Shown: one piece after another, positions 1 to 6,512 of the stretch | How positions within the stretch are numbered: position 1 is the stretch's first letter | Layout of the letters: the number at the start of each line of letters is the position of its first letter | Origin: Pseudomonadota bacterium | Lineage (GTDB): Bacteria > Pseudomonadota > Alphaproteobacteria > Rhodospirillales > Rhodospirillaceae | Reading direction: 5' to 3' | Length of the DNA: 10,435 nucleotides | Assembly (NCBI GenBank): GCA_023396465.1 | Contig: JAEWWF010000324.1 | Span: 1 to 10,435, forward strand | The notes under the pieces: generated by a model | Database searches by the model: none | The model's input: the letters and a program-made list of their open reading frames with translations, nothing else | What the model was told of the DNA's origin: nothing | Position numbers and translations under genes: made by a program

Positions 1-505
1 CCTCGCCGCAGTGGATCATGCCGCGCAGAAAGGTGCCCGTTGTCAGCACCACGGCGCCGCACGCAATGCGCCGGCCGTCGCTGGTGAGCACCGCCGTCAC
101 CCGGCCGCCGACATCCAGTTCCAGGTCTTCCACCGCCCCGGCGGCGAGAGTGAGGTTGGCCGTTTCCGCCAGCAGATCCTGCACCGCCTGGCGATAGAGC
201 TTGCGGTCGGCCTGGGCGCGCGGGCCCCGCACCGCCGGGCCCTTGCTGCGGTTGAGCATGCGGAACTGGATACCGCCGCAGTCGATGGCGCGGCCCATGA
301 TGCCGTCCAGCGCATCCACCTCGCGCACCAGATGCCCCTTGGCCAGACCGCCGATAGCCGGGTTGCACGACATCTCGCCGATGGTTTCCACCTTGTGGGT
401 CAGCAGCAGGGTGGCCGCGCCCATGCGGGCCGCCGCCGCCGCTGCCTCGGTGCCGGCATGGCCGCCGCCCACCACGATCACGTCATAGCGCTCTGTCATG
501 CTCAT
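1..505 (-). CDS. mnmG: MnmG (GidA), tRNA U34 carboxymethylaminomethyl-modification FAD protein, N-terminal part
   Basis: FAD-dependent partner of MnmE. Together they install the (carboxymethyl)aminomethyl group on C5 of wobble uridine 34 in certain tRNAs, using methylenetetrahydrofolate. About 168 residues are visible and the rest runs off the left edge; family members are about 620 residues. Visible features are the dinucleotide-binding motif VVGGGHAGTEAA (residues 11-22), the signature MSCNPAIGG with its conserved Cys47, then KGHLVREVDALDG and RGPRAQADR. The ATG at 505-503 overlaps the mnmE stop codon (TGATG), which suggests translational coupling. A second in-frame ATG at 499-497 (protein start MTERYDV) is equally possible, and no Shine-Dalgarno sequence separates the two. 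The mnmE-mnmG order is the normal alphaproteobacterial arrangement next to the origin. Confidence 0.96.
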   Translation of the reverse strand, partial: MSMTERYDVIVVGGGHAGTEAAAAAARMGAATLLLTHKVETIGEMSCNPAIGGLAKGHLVREVDALDGIMGRAIDCGGIQFRMLNRSKGPAVRGPRAQADRKLYRQAVQDLLAETANLTLAAGAVEDLELDVGGRVTAVLTSDGRRIACGAVVLTTGTFLRGMIHCGE

Positions 506-1845
506 CACTTGCCGATACAGAAATCACGAAAGATGACGTCGAGAAGCTCGTCCACCTCGACCCGCCCGGTGATGCGGCCGAGCGCCCGCGCCGCCAGCCG
601 CAGGTCTTCGCCCCCCAGTTCCGGCAACGCCGCCGCCCGCGCCCGCCGCAGGGCGTCCACGCACTCGGTCAGCGCCCGGCGATGCCGTTCCCGTGTCAGC
701 GCCGGTGCGCCGCTGCCACCGGCGAGGCGGACGCCGACCTCCTCGCCCAGTCGGGCCAGCAGCCGCTCCATCCCCTGGCCGGACCGCACCGACAAGGCGA
801 GGCCGGCTCGCCCGGCCACCACCGGATCATCGGGCACCGTCGCCAGATCCGCCTTGTTGACCACCACCAGGGTGGCGTCGTCAACCAGCGACAGGGTGTG
901 GGCATCCAGCCGCGGCCACGTTGCGCCGTCGAACACTGCCAGCCGCAGGTCGGCCTGTTCGGCCCGGGCCCGCGCCCGCCGGATGCCTTCGGACTCGATG
1001 GCCTCCGCCGCGTCGCGCAAGCCGGCGGTATCGGCCAGCACGACCGCGTAACCACCGAGGTCGAGGTGAACGTCAACCACGTCGCGGGTGGTGCCGGCGA
1101 TGTCCGACACGATGGCCGCCTCCCGCCGCGCCAGGGCGTTGAGCAGGCTGGACTTGCCAGCGTTGGGCGGGCCGATGATGGCGATATGAAAGCCATCGCG
1201 CAACCGTTCTCCCCGCCGTCCGTCGTTGAGATGGGCACACATTTCATCGACCAGGGACCCCACCGCCCCCCAGATGGCGCCTTCGGCCTCCGGCGGCAGG
1301 TCTTCATCCGGGAAGTCGATGAAAGCCTCAAAATGACCGAGTGCCTTGACCAGCCGGTGGCGCCAGTCCTCGATCAACCGGGCGAGCGCGCCGTCCATCT
1401 GGCGCAGGGCCTGACGGCGTTGGGCGGCGGTCTCGGCATCAATGAGGTCGGCCAGGGCTTCCGCCTGGGTGAGGTCCATCTTGCCGTTCTCGAAGGCGCG
1501 GCGAGTGAACTCGCCCGGTTCCGCCACCCGCAGACCCTCCTGCGCCGCCAGCAGTCCCATCACCGCATCCAGCACCGCCCGGCTGCCGTGCAAGTGCAGT
1601 TCCACCACATCCTCGCCGGTGAAGCTGGCCGGACCGGGGAAGCGCAGGGCGAGGCCATCGTCCACCGGCTCGCCGTCGCCATCGCACACCTTCACCCGCC
1701 CGGCCCGCCGCGGCGCCGGCAGGGGCGCGCCGACGGTGAGGGCGGACAGCGCGGCATCGGCCTGCGGTCCAGAAATGCGGACAATAGCCACGCCCGCCCG
1801 ACCGGGGGCCGTGGCGGGGGCGAAGATGGTGTCAGAGTGCGTCAT
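505..1845 (-). CDS. mnmE: MnmE (TrmE), tRNA uridine-5-carboxymethylaminomethyl-modification GTPase
   Basis: GTPase partner of MnmG in U34 modification. The 446-residue protein is full length for the family. Residues 1-120 form the folate-binding N-terminal domain (DTIFAPATAPGRAG, FTGEDVVELHLHGS). A helical domain follows, with a G domain inserted at about 215-375: P-loop GPPNAGKSS at 225-233, GTTRD at 251-255, DTAG at 272-275 and NKAD at 330-333. The C-terminus is the invariant FCIGK with the functional Cys443. I chose the ATG at 1845-1843. A GTG directly upstream (1848) is also in frame, and an ATG at 1853 is out of the question because it meets a stop within three codons. No clear Shine-Dalgarno sequence is visible, because a repeat element begins 15 nt upstream of the start. 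The stop overlaps the mnmG start. Confidence 0.97.
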   Translation of the reverse strand: MTHSDTIFAPATAPGRAGVAIVRISGPQADAALSALTVGAPLPAPRRAGRVKVCDGDGEPVDDGLALRFPGPASFTGEDVVELHLHGSRAVLDAVMGLLAAQEGLRVAEPGEFTRRAFENGKMDLTQAEALADLIDAETAAQRRQALRQMDGALARLIEDWRHRLVKALGHFEAFIDFPDEDLPPEAEGAIWGAVGSLVDEMCAHLNDGRRGERLRDGFHIAIIGPPNAGKSSLLNALARREAAIVSDIAGTTRDVVDVHLDLGGYAVVLADTAGLRDAAEAIESEGIRRARARAEQADLRLAVFDGATWPRLDAHTLSLVDDATLVVVNKADLATVPDDPVVAGRAGLALSVRSGQGMERLLARLGEEVGVRLAGGSGAPALTRERHRRALTECVDALRRARAAALPELGGEDLRLAARALGRITGRVEVDELLDVIFRDFCIGK

Positions 1846-1860
1846 CACCGCATGTATCGG

Positions 1861-2033
1861 TTAGCCACCAAGACACCAAGAACACCAAGAAGGCGGTATC
1901 CGGCGGCCGGTGGCGGTGCTTCAGGGAAAGACCGTCTTGCGGCCTGCGGCCGCGACACCACCAAATCCGCAGGGCGAGGCACGGCGGTTCAGCCCCCGCG
2001 CCCCCTTGGTGTCCTTGGTGTCTTGGTGGCTAA
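1861..2033. repeat. MITE-like inverted-repeat element built of CACCAAGA units
   Basis: The left arm (1861-1889) and right arm (2005-2033) are reverse complements at 28 of 29 positions, separated by 115 bp. Each arm starts TTAGCCACCAAGACACCAAG from the outside and is itself made of about three short CACCAAGA-type units. The element takes up 173 of the 192 bp between the ferredoxin stop and the mnmE start. I see no transposase and no convincing gene in the spacer. A TA at each outer end (TTAGCC ... GGCTAA) could be a target duplication, but no longer duplication is visible. From memory, similar CACCAAGACACCAAG strings occur in intergenic DNA of many unrelated bacteria. I cannot verify that here, and whether it moves or is a folded RNA element is unknown. 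Confidence 0.85.
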
Positions 2034-2037
2034 AAAG

Positions 2038-2415
2038 CTACTCCGCCGCCTCGCCCACCCGCGCGGCGATGTCGGTGCGGTCCTTGTCTTCCGGGCGCAG
2101 CATCAGGCGGTCCACCCGGCCGCCGGCGATCAGATGAGTTTCCAGGATCTCGTCGATGTCCGCCGTGGTGCGCACCGCGTACCAGACCCCTTCCGGGTAA
2201 AGGACGATCACCGGTCCCAGTTCACAGCGGTCGAGGCAGCCGGCGGTGTTGACGCGGATGCCATCAATCTTCAGTTCCTTGGCCCGCGCCTTCATGTAGT
2301 TGCGCAGCTTCTCCGCCCCCAGCCGGCCGCAGGAACCGCGCGGGTGGCCTTCCGGCCGGATGTTGGTGCAGGCGAACACATGGGCGCGGTAGTACGGCGC
2401 GGGGTCGGCGGACAA
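2038..2415 (-). CDS. Thioredoxin-like [2Fe-2S] ferredoxin
   Basis: Small (125-residue) soluble electron carrier of the thioredoxin-fold [2Fe-2S] ferredoxin family. The four expected cluster ligands are Cys16 and Cys29 (in ACTNIRPEGHPRGSC) and Cys60 and Cys64 (in NTAGCLDRCELGP). The following GPVIVLYPEGVWY segment is also typical. The physiological partner is unknown. Translation most likely starts at a TTG (2415-2413), because the protein begins directly before the conserved region and a GGGAG sequence lies 6 nt upstream. No ATG in this frame lies in a suitable place. The Shine-Dalgarno sequence follows directly on the TAG stop of the DUF6489 gene 10 nt upstream, so the two genes are probably one transcription unit. 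It ends in TAG, 4 nt from the inverted-repeat element. Confidence 0.9.
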   Translation of the reverse strand: MSADPAPYYRAHVFACTNIRPEGHPRGSCGRLGAEKLRNYMKARAKELKIDGIRVNTAGCLDRCELGPVIVLYPEGVWYAVRTTADIDEILETHLIAGGRVDRLMLRPEDKDRTDIAARVGEAAE

Positions 2416-2425
2416 GGCGGGCTCC

Positions 2426-2686
2426 CTACTTGTCGGAGGACGAGGTGCCGCCGCCGGCAGAGCGGTTGAGCTGCGACCAGAAGAACTTCTGCATCTGCTC
2501 GAACCCCTGCACGCTGGCCGGCAGCCAGGTGCGGAACAGGGCTTCCGGCTCCATGGCTTGAAGGTTCTGCATCATGCGGTGCTGGATCTCCTGCAACATG
2601 GCATCCTGCATCGGCTTGACATCCGGCAGGCCGAGGAAGCTGCGCGCCTCTTCCGGCGTGCAATCGACATCGACGGTGATCTTCAT
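2426..2686 (-). CDS. DUF6489 family protein
   Basis: An 86-residue hypothetical protein beginning MKITVDVDCTPEEARSFLGLPDV. The start at 2686 is supported by a purine-rich GGGAGAGGAAG sequence directly upstream. I recognise it as the small protein family known as DUF6489, found in alphaproteobacteria; its function is not known. The N-terminal third has the VDCTPEEARxFLGLPDV signature. The middle is a predicted amphipathic helix rich in Met and Gln (MQDAMLQEIQHRMMQNLQAM). A WLPASVQGFEQMQKFFWSQL segment, probably another helix, follows, and then a polar GGGTSSSDK tail. There is no signal peptide and no membrane span. It is the first gene of a likely operon with the ferredoxin, and is transcribed away from the YyaL-like gene. 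The stop is TAG. Confidence 0.85.
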   Translation of the reverse strand: MKITVDVDCTPEEARSFLGLPDVKPMQDAMLQEIQHRMMQNLQAMEPEALFRTWLPASVQGFEQMQKFFWSQLNRSAGGGTSSSDK

Positions 2687-2818
2687 GGGCTTCCTCTCCC
2701 ACGTCCGGTTGCAACGACGGCATGGCAACACAAAGTAAGGCACCGACACCGCTGGCGCAACGTTTCCCCGCCAGGGCCTCTTGACATTCCGCCCTTTTCC
2801 GCCCTGGAGGATCGCGCC
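2687..2818. promoter_or_regulatory. Divergent intergenic region between DUF6489 and the YyaL-like gene
   Basis: These 132 bp separate two divergently transcribed genes, so both promoters are expected here. The only elements I can place with confidence are ribosome binding sites: GGAGG at 2806-2810, 8 nt before the GTG at 2819 (plus strand), and GGGAGAGGAAG just ahead of 2686 (minus strand). The region is noticeably richer in A and T around 2709-2738 than its surroundings, but I could not identify a good -35/-10 pair on either strand. Confidence 0.4.
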
Positions 2819-4849
2819 GTGAACCTGCTTCGCCACGAGACCAGCCCCTATCTTCTCCAGCACGCCGACAACCCGGTTCACTGGCGGCCGTGGGGGGCGG
2901 AGGCGCTGGCCGAAGCCAAGGCGCAGGACAAGCCGGTGCTGCTGTCGGTGGGCTACGCCGCCTGTCACTGGTGCCATGTCATGGCCCACGAAAGCTTCGA
3001 GGATGAGGACACAGCGGCGGTGATGAACCAGCTGTTCATCCCCATCAAGGTGGACCGCGAGGAACGACCGGACGTTGATGCCCTCTATCAGACGGCGTTG
3101 CAGCTGATGGGCCAGCACGGCGGCTGGCCGCTGACCATGTTCCTCACCCCGGATGGCGAGCCGTTCTGGGGCGGCACCTACTTCCCCAACACCGCCCGCT
3201 GGGGGCGGCCGGATTTCGTCAGCGTGCTGCGGCAGATCAGCGAGACCTACCGCACGGCCCCGGACAAGGTGCGCCACAACACCGGCCTGCTGGTGGATGC
3301 CCTGCGCCAAACCACGCACCCGTCCCCCTCCTCCGGCACACCGGCAAGCCTGACTCTGCCGATCCTCGATCATGCCGCCGGTTCCTTGGTGTCGCATGTG
3401 GACCCGGAGTGGGGTGGCCTGCGTGGGGCACCAAAGTTCCCGGTGGTCTTCGCCTTCGACTCCCTGTGGCGGGCGTGGCGCCGCACCGGCCGGCAGGATC
3501 TGCGCGACGCCGTGCTGCTGACGCTCGACCGCATGTGCCAGAGCGGCATCTACGATCATTTGGGCGGCGGCTTCGCCCGCTATTCCACCGACGCGGAATG
3601 GTTGGTGCCGCACTTCTAGAAGATGCTCTACGACAACGCCCAGCTCATCGACCTCATGACCAGCGCCTGGCAGGCCACCCGTAGCCCGCTACTGAAGACC
3701 CGCATCGAGGAAACGGTGGAGTGGCTGGAGCGCGAGATGATCGCCGAGACCGGCGCCTTCGCCGCCACCCTGGACGCCGACAGCGAGGGCGAGGAAGGCC
3801 GCTACTACGTGTGGACGGAGGAGGAAATCGACCGCCTGCTGGGCGACGATGCCGAGACGCTGGCGTTATTCAAGGAAGGCTATGACGTGCGGCCCAGCGG
3901 CAATTGGGAGGGCCGCACCATCCTCCACCGCAACCACTCCCACCTGGACGACGACCCGGCCATAGAGCGCCGGCTGGCCCGTGGCCGGGCGCTGCTGCTG
4001 CGGGTCCGTGACCGCCGGGTGGCGCCAGGGCGCGATGACAAGGTGCTGGCCGACTGGAACGGGCTGATGATCCACGCCCTCGCCCGCGCCGGTTTCGTGT
4101 TCGACCGGCTGGACTGGATCGACCTCGCCCGCAGCGCCTATGACGCCATCCGCGATACCATGACGCGACCGGGCAGCCGGCTGGGCCACAGCTACCGCCT
4201 CGGGCGTTTGCAGCCGGTGGCCATGCTGGACGACTACGCCGCCATGATCCGGGCCGCCCTCACTCTTTTCCAAGTGACGGCCGAACCGGTCTTCCTAGAC
4301 CACGCCCGCGACTGGGTACGGGTGCTGGATGAAGATTATGCCGATGCGGCGGACGGCGGTTATTTCCTCACCAGCCAGCAGGCAACCGACCTGATCCTCC
4401 GCACCAAGTCGGTGCAGGATAACGCCACGCCCTCCGGCAACGGGCTGATGGCGGTCGCCCTGGCGACCCTATGGCACCTCACCGGCGACATCGCCTATCG
4501 CGACCGCGCCTTGCGCCGCATCCAGGCATTCGAGCCGGTGGCGCTGAACCTCTACCCCCACTCCGCCACCCTGCTTGCCGGTTTCGAGACGCTGGAGGCG
4601 GCGGTGCAGGTGGTGATCGTCGGCGATGCCGCCGCCGCCGCGCCGCTGGTGCGGGCGGTGGCGGAGTCGCCAGTGCCGACGCTGGTGCTGACCCGTATCG
4701 ATGCCGCCACCTCTCTCCCCATGACCCACCCGGCCCACGGCAAGGGGCGGGTGGACGGGGCACCGGCGGCCTACATCTGCCGTGGCCCGGTGTGCTCGGC
4801 GCCGCTGACCGACGCAGAGGAATTGCGCGCGCAACTGGCGGCGCGGTAA
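2819..4849 (+). pseudogene. YyaL/DUF255 thioredoxin-domain protein, interrupted by an in-frame amber codon
   Basis: The reading frame encodes a YyaL-type protein of 676 positions, normal for the family. The N-terminal thioredoxin-like domain (DUF255) has LLRHETSPYLLQHADNPVHW at the start and the C49-H-W-C52 motif in ACHWCHVMAHESFED. The remainder is an alpha/alpha-barrel, N-acylglucosamine 2-epimerase-like region, with NATPSGNG conserved. Translation starts at GTG 2819, backed by GGAGG 8 nt upstream. Codon 267 (3617-3619) is TAG, where the family motif HFEKMLYDNAQL has Glu. A single G-to-T change explains it, and the frame is otherwise open to the TAA at 4847-4849. As written, it gives a 266-residue fragment and, if translation restarts at ATG 3623, a 408-residue one. 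It may be a recent pseudogene, a split gene or a sequence error. The family's function is poorly defined. It probably leads a unit with the alkyltransferase and oxidoreductase genes. Confidence 0.88.
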
Positions 4850-4893
4850 CCTTCCGGCTCCGCCTTTCCATCCCCACCCGGAGCCCGCCCGCC

Positions 4894-5358
4894 ATGGCCC
4901 AGATATCCCTGCATTCGCCGGTCGGCGACCTGACCCTGTTCGCCTTCGACGACCGCATCGTGGCGCTGGAATGGGGCTGGGTGGAAGACCACGACGAAAC
5001 ACCGCTGCTGGCCGAGGCACGCCGCCAGATCGACGACTACTTCGCCGGCGACCGCGAAGACTTCGACCTGCCGCTCGACCCCGCCGGCGGCACCGCCTTC
5101 CAGCGCAAGGTGTGGGCGGTGATGCAGGCGATCCCCTTCGGCCAGGTGCGCACCTATGGCGATGTGGCGGCGGAACTGAACTCGTCGCCGCGCGCCATCG
5201 GCACCGCCTGCGGCCGCAACCCCTTGCCCATCCTCATCCCCTGCCATCGCATCGTCGGCACCGGCGGCCGCCTCGGCGGATACTCGGGGCTGGAGGGGCT
5301 GGAGACCAAGAAGCGACTGCTGGCGCTGGAAGGCGCCCTGACGCCCGGCTTGGTCTGA
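4894..5358 (+). CDS. ogt: Methylated-DNA--protein-cysteine S-methyltransferase (O6-alkylguanine-DNA alkyltransferase)
   Basis: Suicide repair enzyme that transfers the alkyl group from O6-alkylguanine (and O4-alkylthymine) to its own cysteine. The 154-residue length matches single-domain Ogt/MGMT proteins, and there is no Ada-type N-terminal zinc domain. The C-terminal DNA-binding domain runs from about residue 66: TAFQRKVWAVMQAIPFGQVRTYGDVA, the helix-turn-helix region with SPRAIGTACGRNP, and the active site PCHRIV with the acceptor Cys117. GGYSGLEGLETKKRLLALEG closes the domain. The cysteine is present, so it is not an alkyltransferase-like (ATL) protein. Start ATG 4894 has GGAG 10 nt upstream. 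It lies 44 bp after the YyaL-like gene and 44 bp before the oxidoreductase gene, on the same strand, suggesting co-transcription. Confidence 0.94.
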   Translation: MAQISLHSPVGDLTLFAFDDRIVALEWGWVEDHDETPLLAEARRQIDDYFAGDREDFDLPLDPAGGTAFQRKVWAVMQAIPFGQVRTYGDVAAELNSSPRAIGTACGRNPLPILIPCHRIVGTGGRLGGYSGLEGLETKKRLLALEGALTPGLV

Positions 5359-5402
5359 GATCGATCAGTCAATCAACCAGAACAGAACCCGTGGAGGACC
5401 CA

Positions 5403-6377
5403 GTGGCCACTGTCATTCGCATGGAACAGACCGGCGGACCGGAAGTGATGCGCGTCGTGCAGGCCGAGGTCGGCGAGCCCGGCCCCGGCGAGGTGCGCCT
5501 GCGCCAGAGCCATTGCGGCGTGAACTACATCGACACCTATCACCGCAGCGGCCTTTACCCGGTGCCGCTGCCCTCCGGCCTCGGGCTTGAGGGTCTGGGC
5601 GTGGTGGAGGCTTGCGGCCCCGGCGTCACCGACCTCAAGGAAGGCGACCGGGTGTGCTACGGCACCGGCCCCATCGGCGGTTATGCCGACGTGCGGCTCA
5701 TCCCGGCGGAAAAGCTCATCCGCCTGCCGGACAGCATCCGTGACGACCAGATCGGCGGCCACATGCTGCGGGCGATGACGGTGCAATACCTCATCCACCG
5801 CACCTATGCCGTCAAGCCGGGCGACACCGTGCTGTTCCATGCCGCCGCCGGTGGTCTGGGCCAGATCGCGGTGCAGTGGCTGAAGCACCTAGGCGCCAAC
5901 GTCATCGCCACCGTCGGCAGCGAGCAGAAGGCGGAGGTGGCGCGCAAACTGGGTGCCGATCACGTCATCAACTACTCGACCGAAAACTTCGTCAGCCGCG
6001 TGAGGGAGATCACCGACGGCAAGGGCGTGCCGGTGGTCTATGACGGGGTCGGCAAGGCGACCTGGGAGGGCTCGCTCGATTGCCTCGGCCTGCGGGGCCT
6101 GATGGTCAGCTTCGGCAATGCCTCGGGCGCCGTCGAGTCGTTCGCGCCGGGCATCCTGTCGGCCAAGGGGTCGCTGTTCCTTACCCGCCCGACCCTCAAC
6201 AGCTACACCAGCACGCGGGCGGAACTGGTGGAGACGGCCACCAGCGTCTTCGACGTCATCGCCAAGGGCGCGGTGACCATCGAGCCGGCGGTGGAATATG
6301 CTCTCACCGACGCGGTGAAGGCTCACACTGACCTGGAGGGCCGCAAAATCGTCGGGTCGACGGTACTGAAGCCCTGA
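5403..6377 (+). CDS. qor: NADPH:quinone oxidoreductase, zeta-crystallin type
   Basis: Medium-chain dehydrogenase/reductase family enzyme of the zeta-crystallin subgroup, expected to reduce quinones with NADPH as a soluble cytoplasmic protein. It has 324 residues, close to E. coli Qor, which it resembles throughout. Landmarks are GVNYIDTYHRSGLYPVPLPSG (39-59), the NADPH-binding AAAGGLG in HAAAGGLGQIAVQ (146-157), VVYDGVGKATWEGSLDCL (211-228) and RGLMVSFGNASG (231-242). The catalytic zinc-binding residues of alcohol dehydrogenases are not evident, as expected for this subgroup. The start is GTG 5403, set by GGAGG at 5393-5397 with 5 nt spacing. It is the last gene before a terminator at 6404-6439. 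Confidence 0.94.
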   Translation: MATVIRMEQTGGPEVMRVVQAEVGEPGPGEVRLRQSHCGVNYIDTYHRSGLYPVPLPSGLGLEGLGVVEACGPGVTDLKEGDRVCYGTGPIGGYADVRLIPAEKLIRLPDSIRDDQIGGHMLRAMTVQYLIHRTYAVKPGDTVLFHAAAGGLGQIAVQWLKHLGANVIATVGSEQKAEVARKLGADHVINYSTENFVSRVREITDGKGVPVVYDGVGKATWEGSLDCLGLRGLMVSFGNASGAVESFAPGILSAKGSLFLTRPTLNSYTSTRAELVETATSVFDVIAKGAVTIEPAVEYALTDAVKAHTDLEGRKIVGSTVLKP

Positions 6378-6382
6378 TCTTC

Positions 6383-6398
6383 TGTTTCACGTGAAACA
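6383..6398. promoter_or_regulatory. parS: parS site (ParB-binding centromere sequence)
   Basis: TGTTTCACGTGAAACA is a perfect 16-bp palindrome and matches the well-known chromosomal parS consensus bound by ParB. It sits between the stop of the quinone oxidoreductase gene and its terminator, outside any coding region. mnmE-mnmG, which in alphaproteobacteria usually lie beside parA-parB and the origin, are only about 5 kb away, which supports the call. I found no second copy in this window, although chromosomes usually carry several. Confidence 0.9.
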
Positions 6399-6403
6399 CG
6401 ACG

Positions 6404-6439
6404 GCGCCGGCGGGGACCCCCTGCCGGCGCTTTTTCTTT
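6404..6439 (+). terminator. Rho-independent terminator after the oxidoreductase gene
   Basis: The arms GCGCCGGC (6404-6411) and GCCGGCGC (6423-6430) are perfectly complementary. Three further G-C pairs and a G-U pair can form inside them, and the run TTTTTCTTT follows directly. It would end the transcript of the YyaL-like, alkyltransferase and oxidoreductase genes and shield the DUF305 gene from readthrough. Confidence 0.9.
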
Positions 6440-6449
6440 GGGCACCGGC

Positions 6450-6480
6450 TTGACCTTCCAGCGGCGGGAACCACCATCTT
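6450..6480 (+). promoter_or_regulatory. Candidate CueR/MerR-type copper-responsive promoter of the DUF305 gene
   Basis: A -35 hexamer TTGACC (6450-6455) runs straight into a partial dyad, TTCC (6456-6459), 7 nt, GGAA (6467-6470). After a 19-nt spacer comes a weak -10, CATCTT (6475-6480). A long 19-nt spacer holding a dyad is the hallmark of MerR-family promoters. The first ten bases, TTGACCTTCC, and the 7-nt gap between TTCC and GGAA agree with the E. coli copA operator as I remember it. The outer parts of the dyad are less symmetrical here, and no MerR-family gene lies in the window. A separate TATGAT at 6486-6491 could be an alternative -10, but has no -35 at a normal distance. Confidence 0.45.
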
Positions 6481-6512
6481 CCAACTATGATCTCATATGC
6501 CAGGAGTGTCCG

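Noticed and set aside
1861..2033. The CACCAAGA repeat as a CRISPR array or an intrinsic terminator
   Set aside because: The units are contiguous short repeats without unique spacers, the arms are inverted, and no T run follows a compact hairpin.
682..2469. A 595-codon open frame on the plus strand across mnmE, the repeat element and part of the ferredoxin gene
   Set aside because: It runs antisense to clearly identified genes, has no recognisable domains, and its composition is that of a high-GC shadow frame.
2781..2809. TTGACA at 2781-2786 as -35 of the YyaL-like gene
   Set aside because: The hexamer is perfect, but the -10 position would be CTGGAG, overlapping the ribosome binding site, and transcription would begin almost at the start codon.
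2426..3613. A 395-codon minus-strand reading of the DUF6489 gene, extended through the YyaL-like region
   Set aside because: Only the last 86 codons are conserved, and a strong ribosome binding site marks the ATG at 2686. The upstream part is antisense to the YyaL-like gene.
3617..3622. Programmed amber readthrough or a non-standard amino acid at the YyaL TAG
   Set aside because: The expected residue is an ordinary Glu, two neighbouring genes end in TAG, and no recoding structure or suppressor gene is visible.
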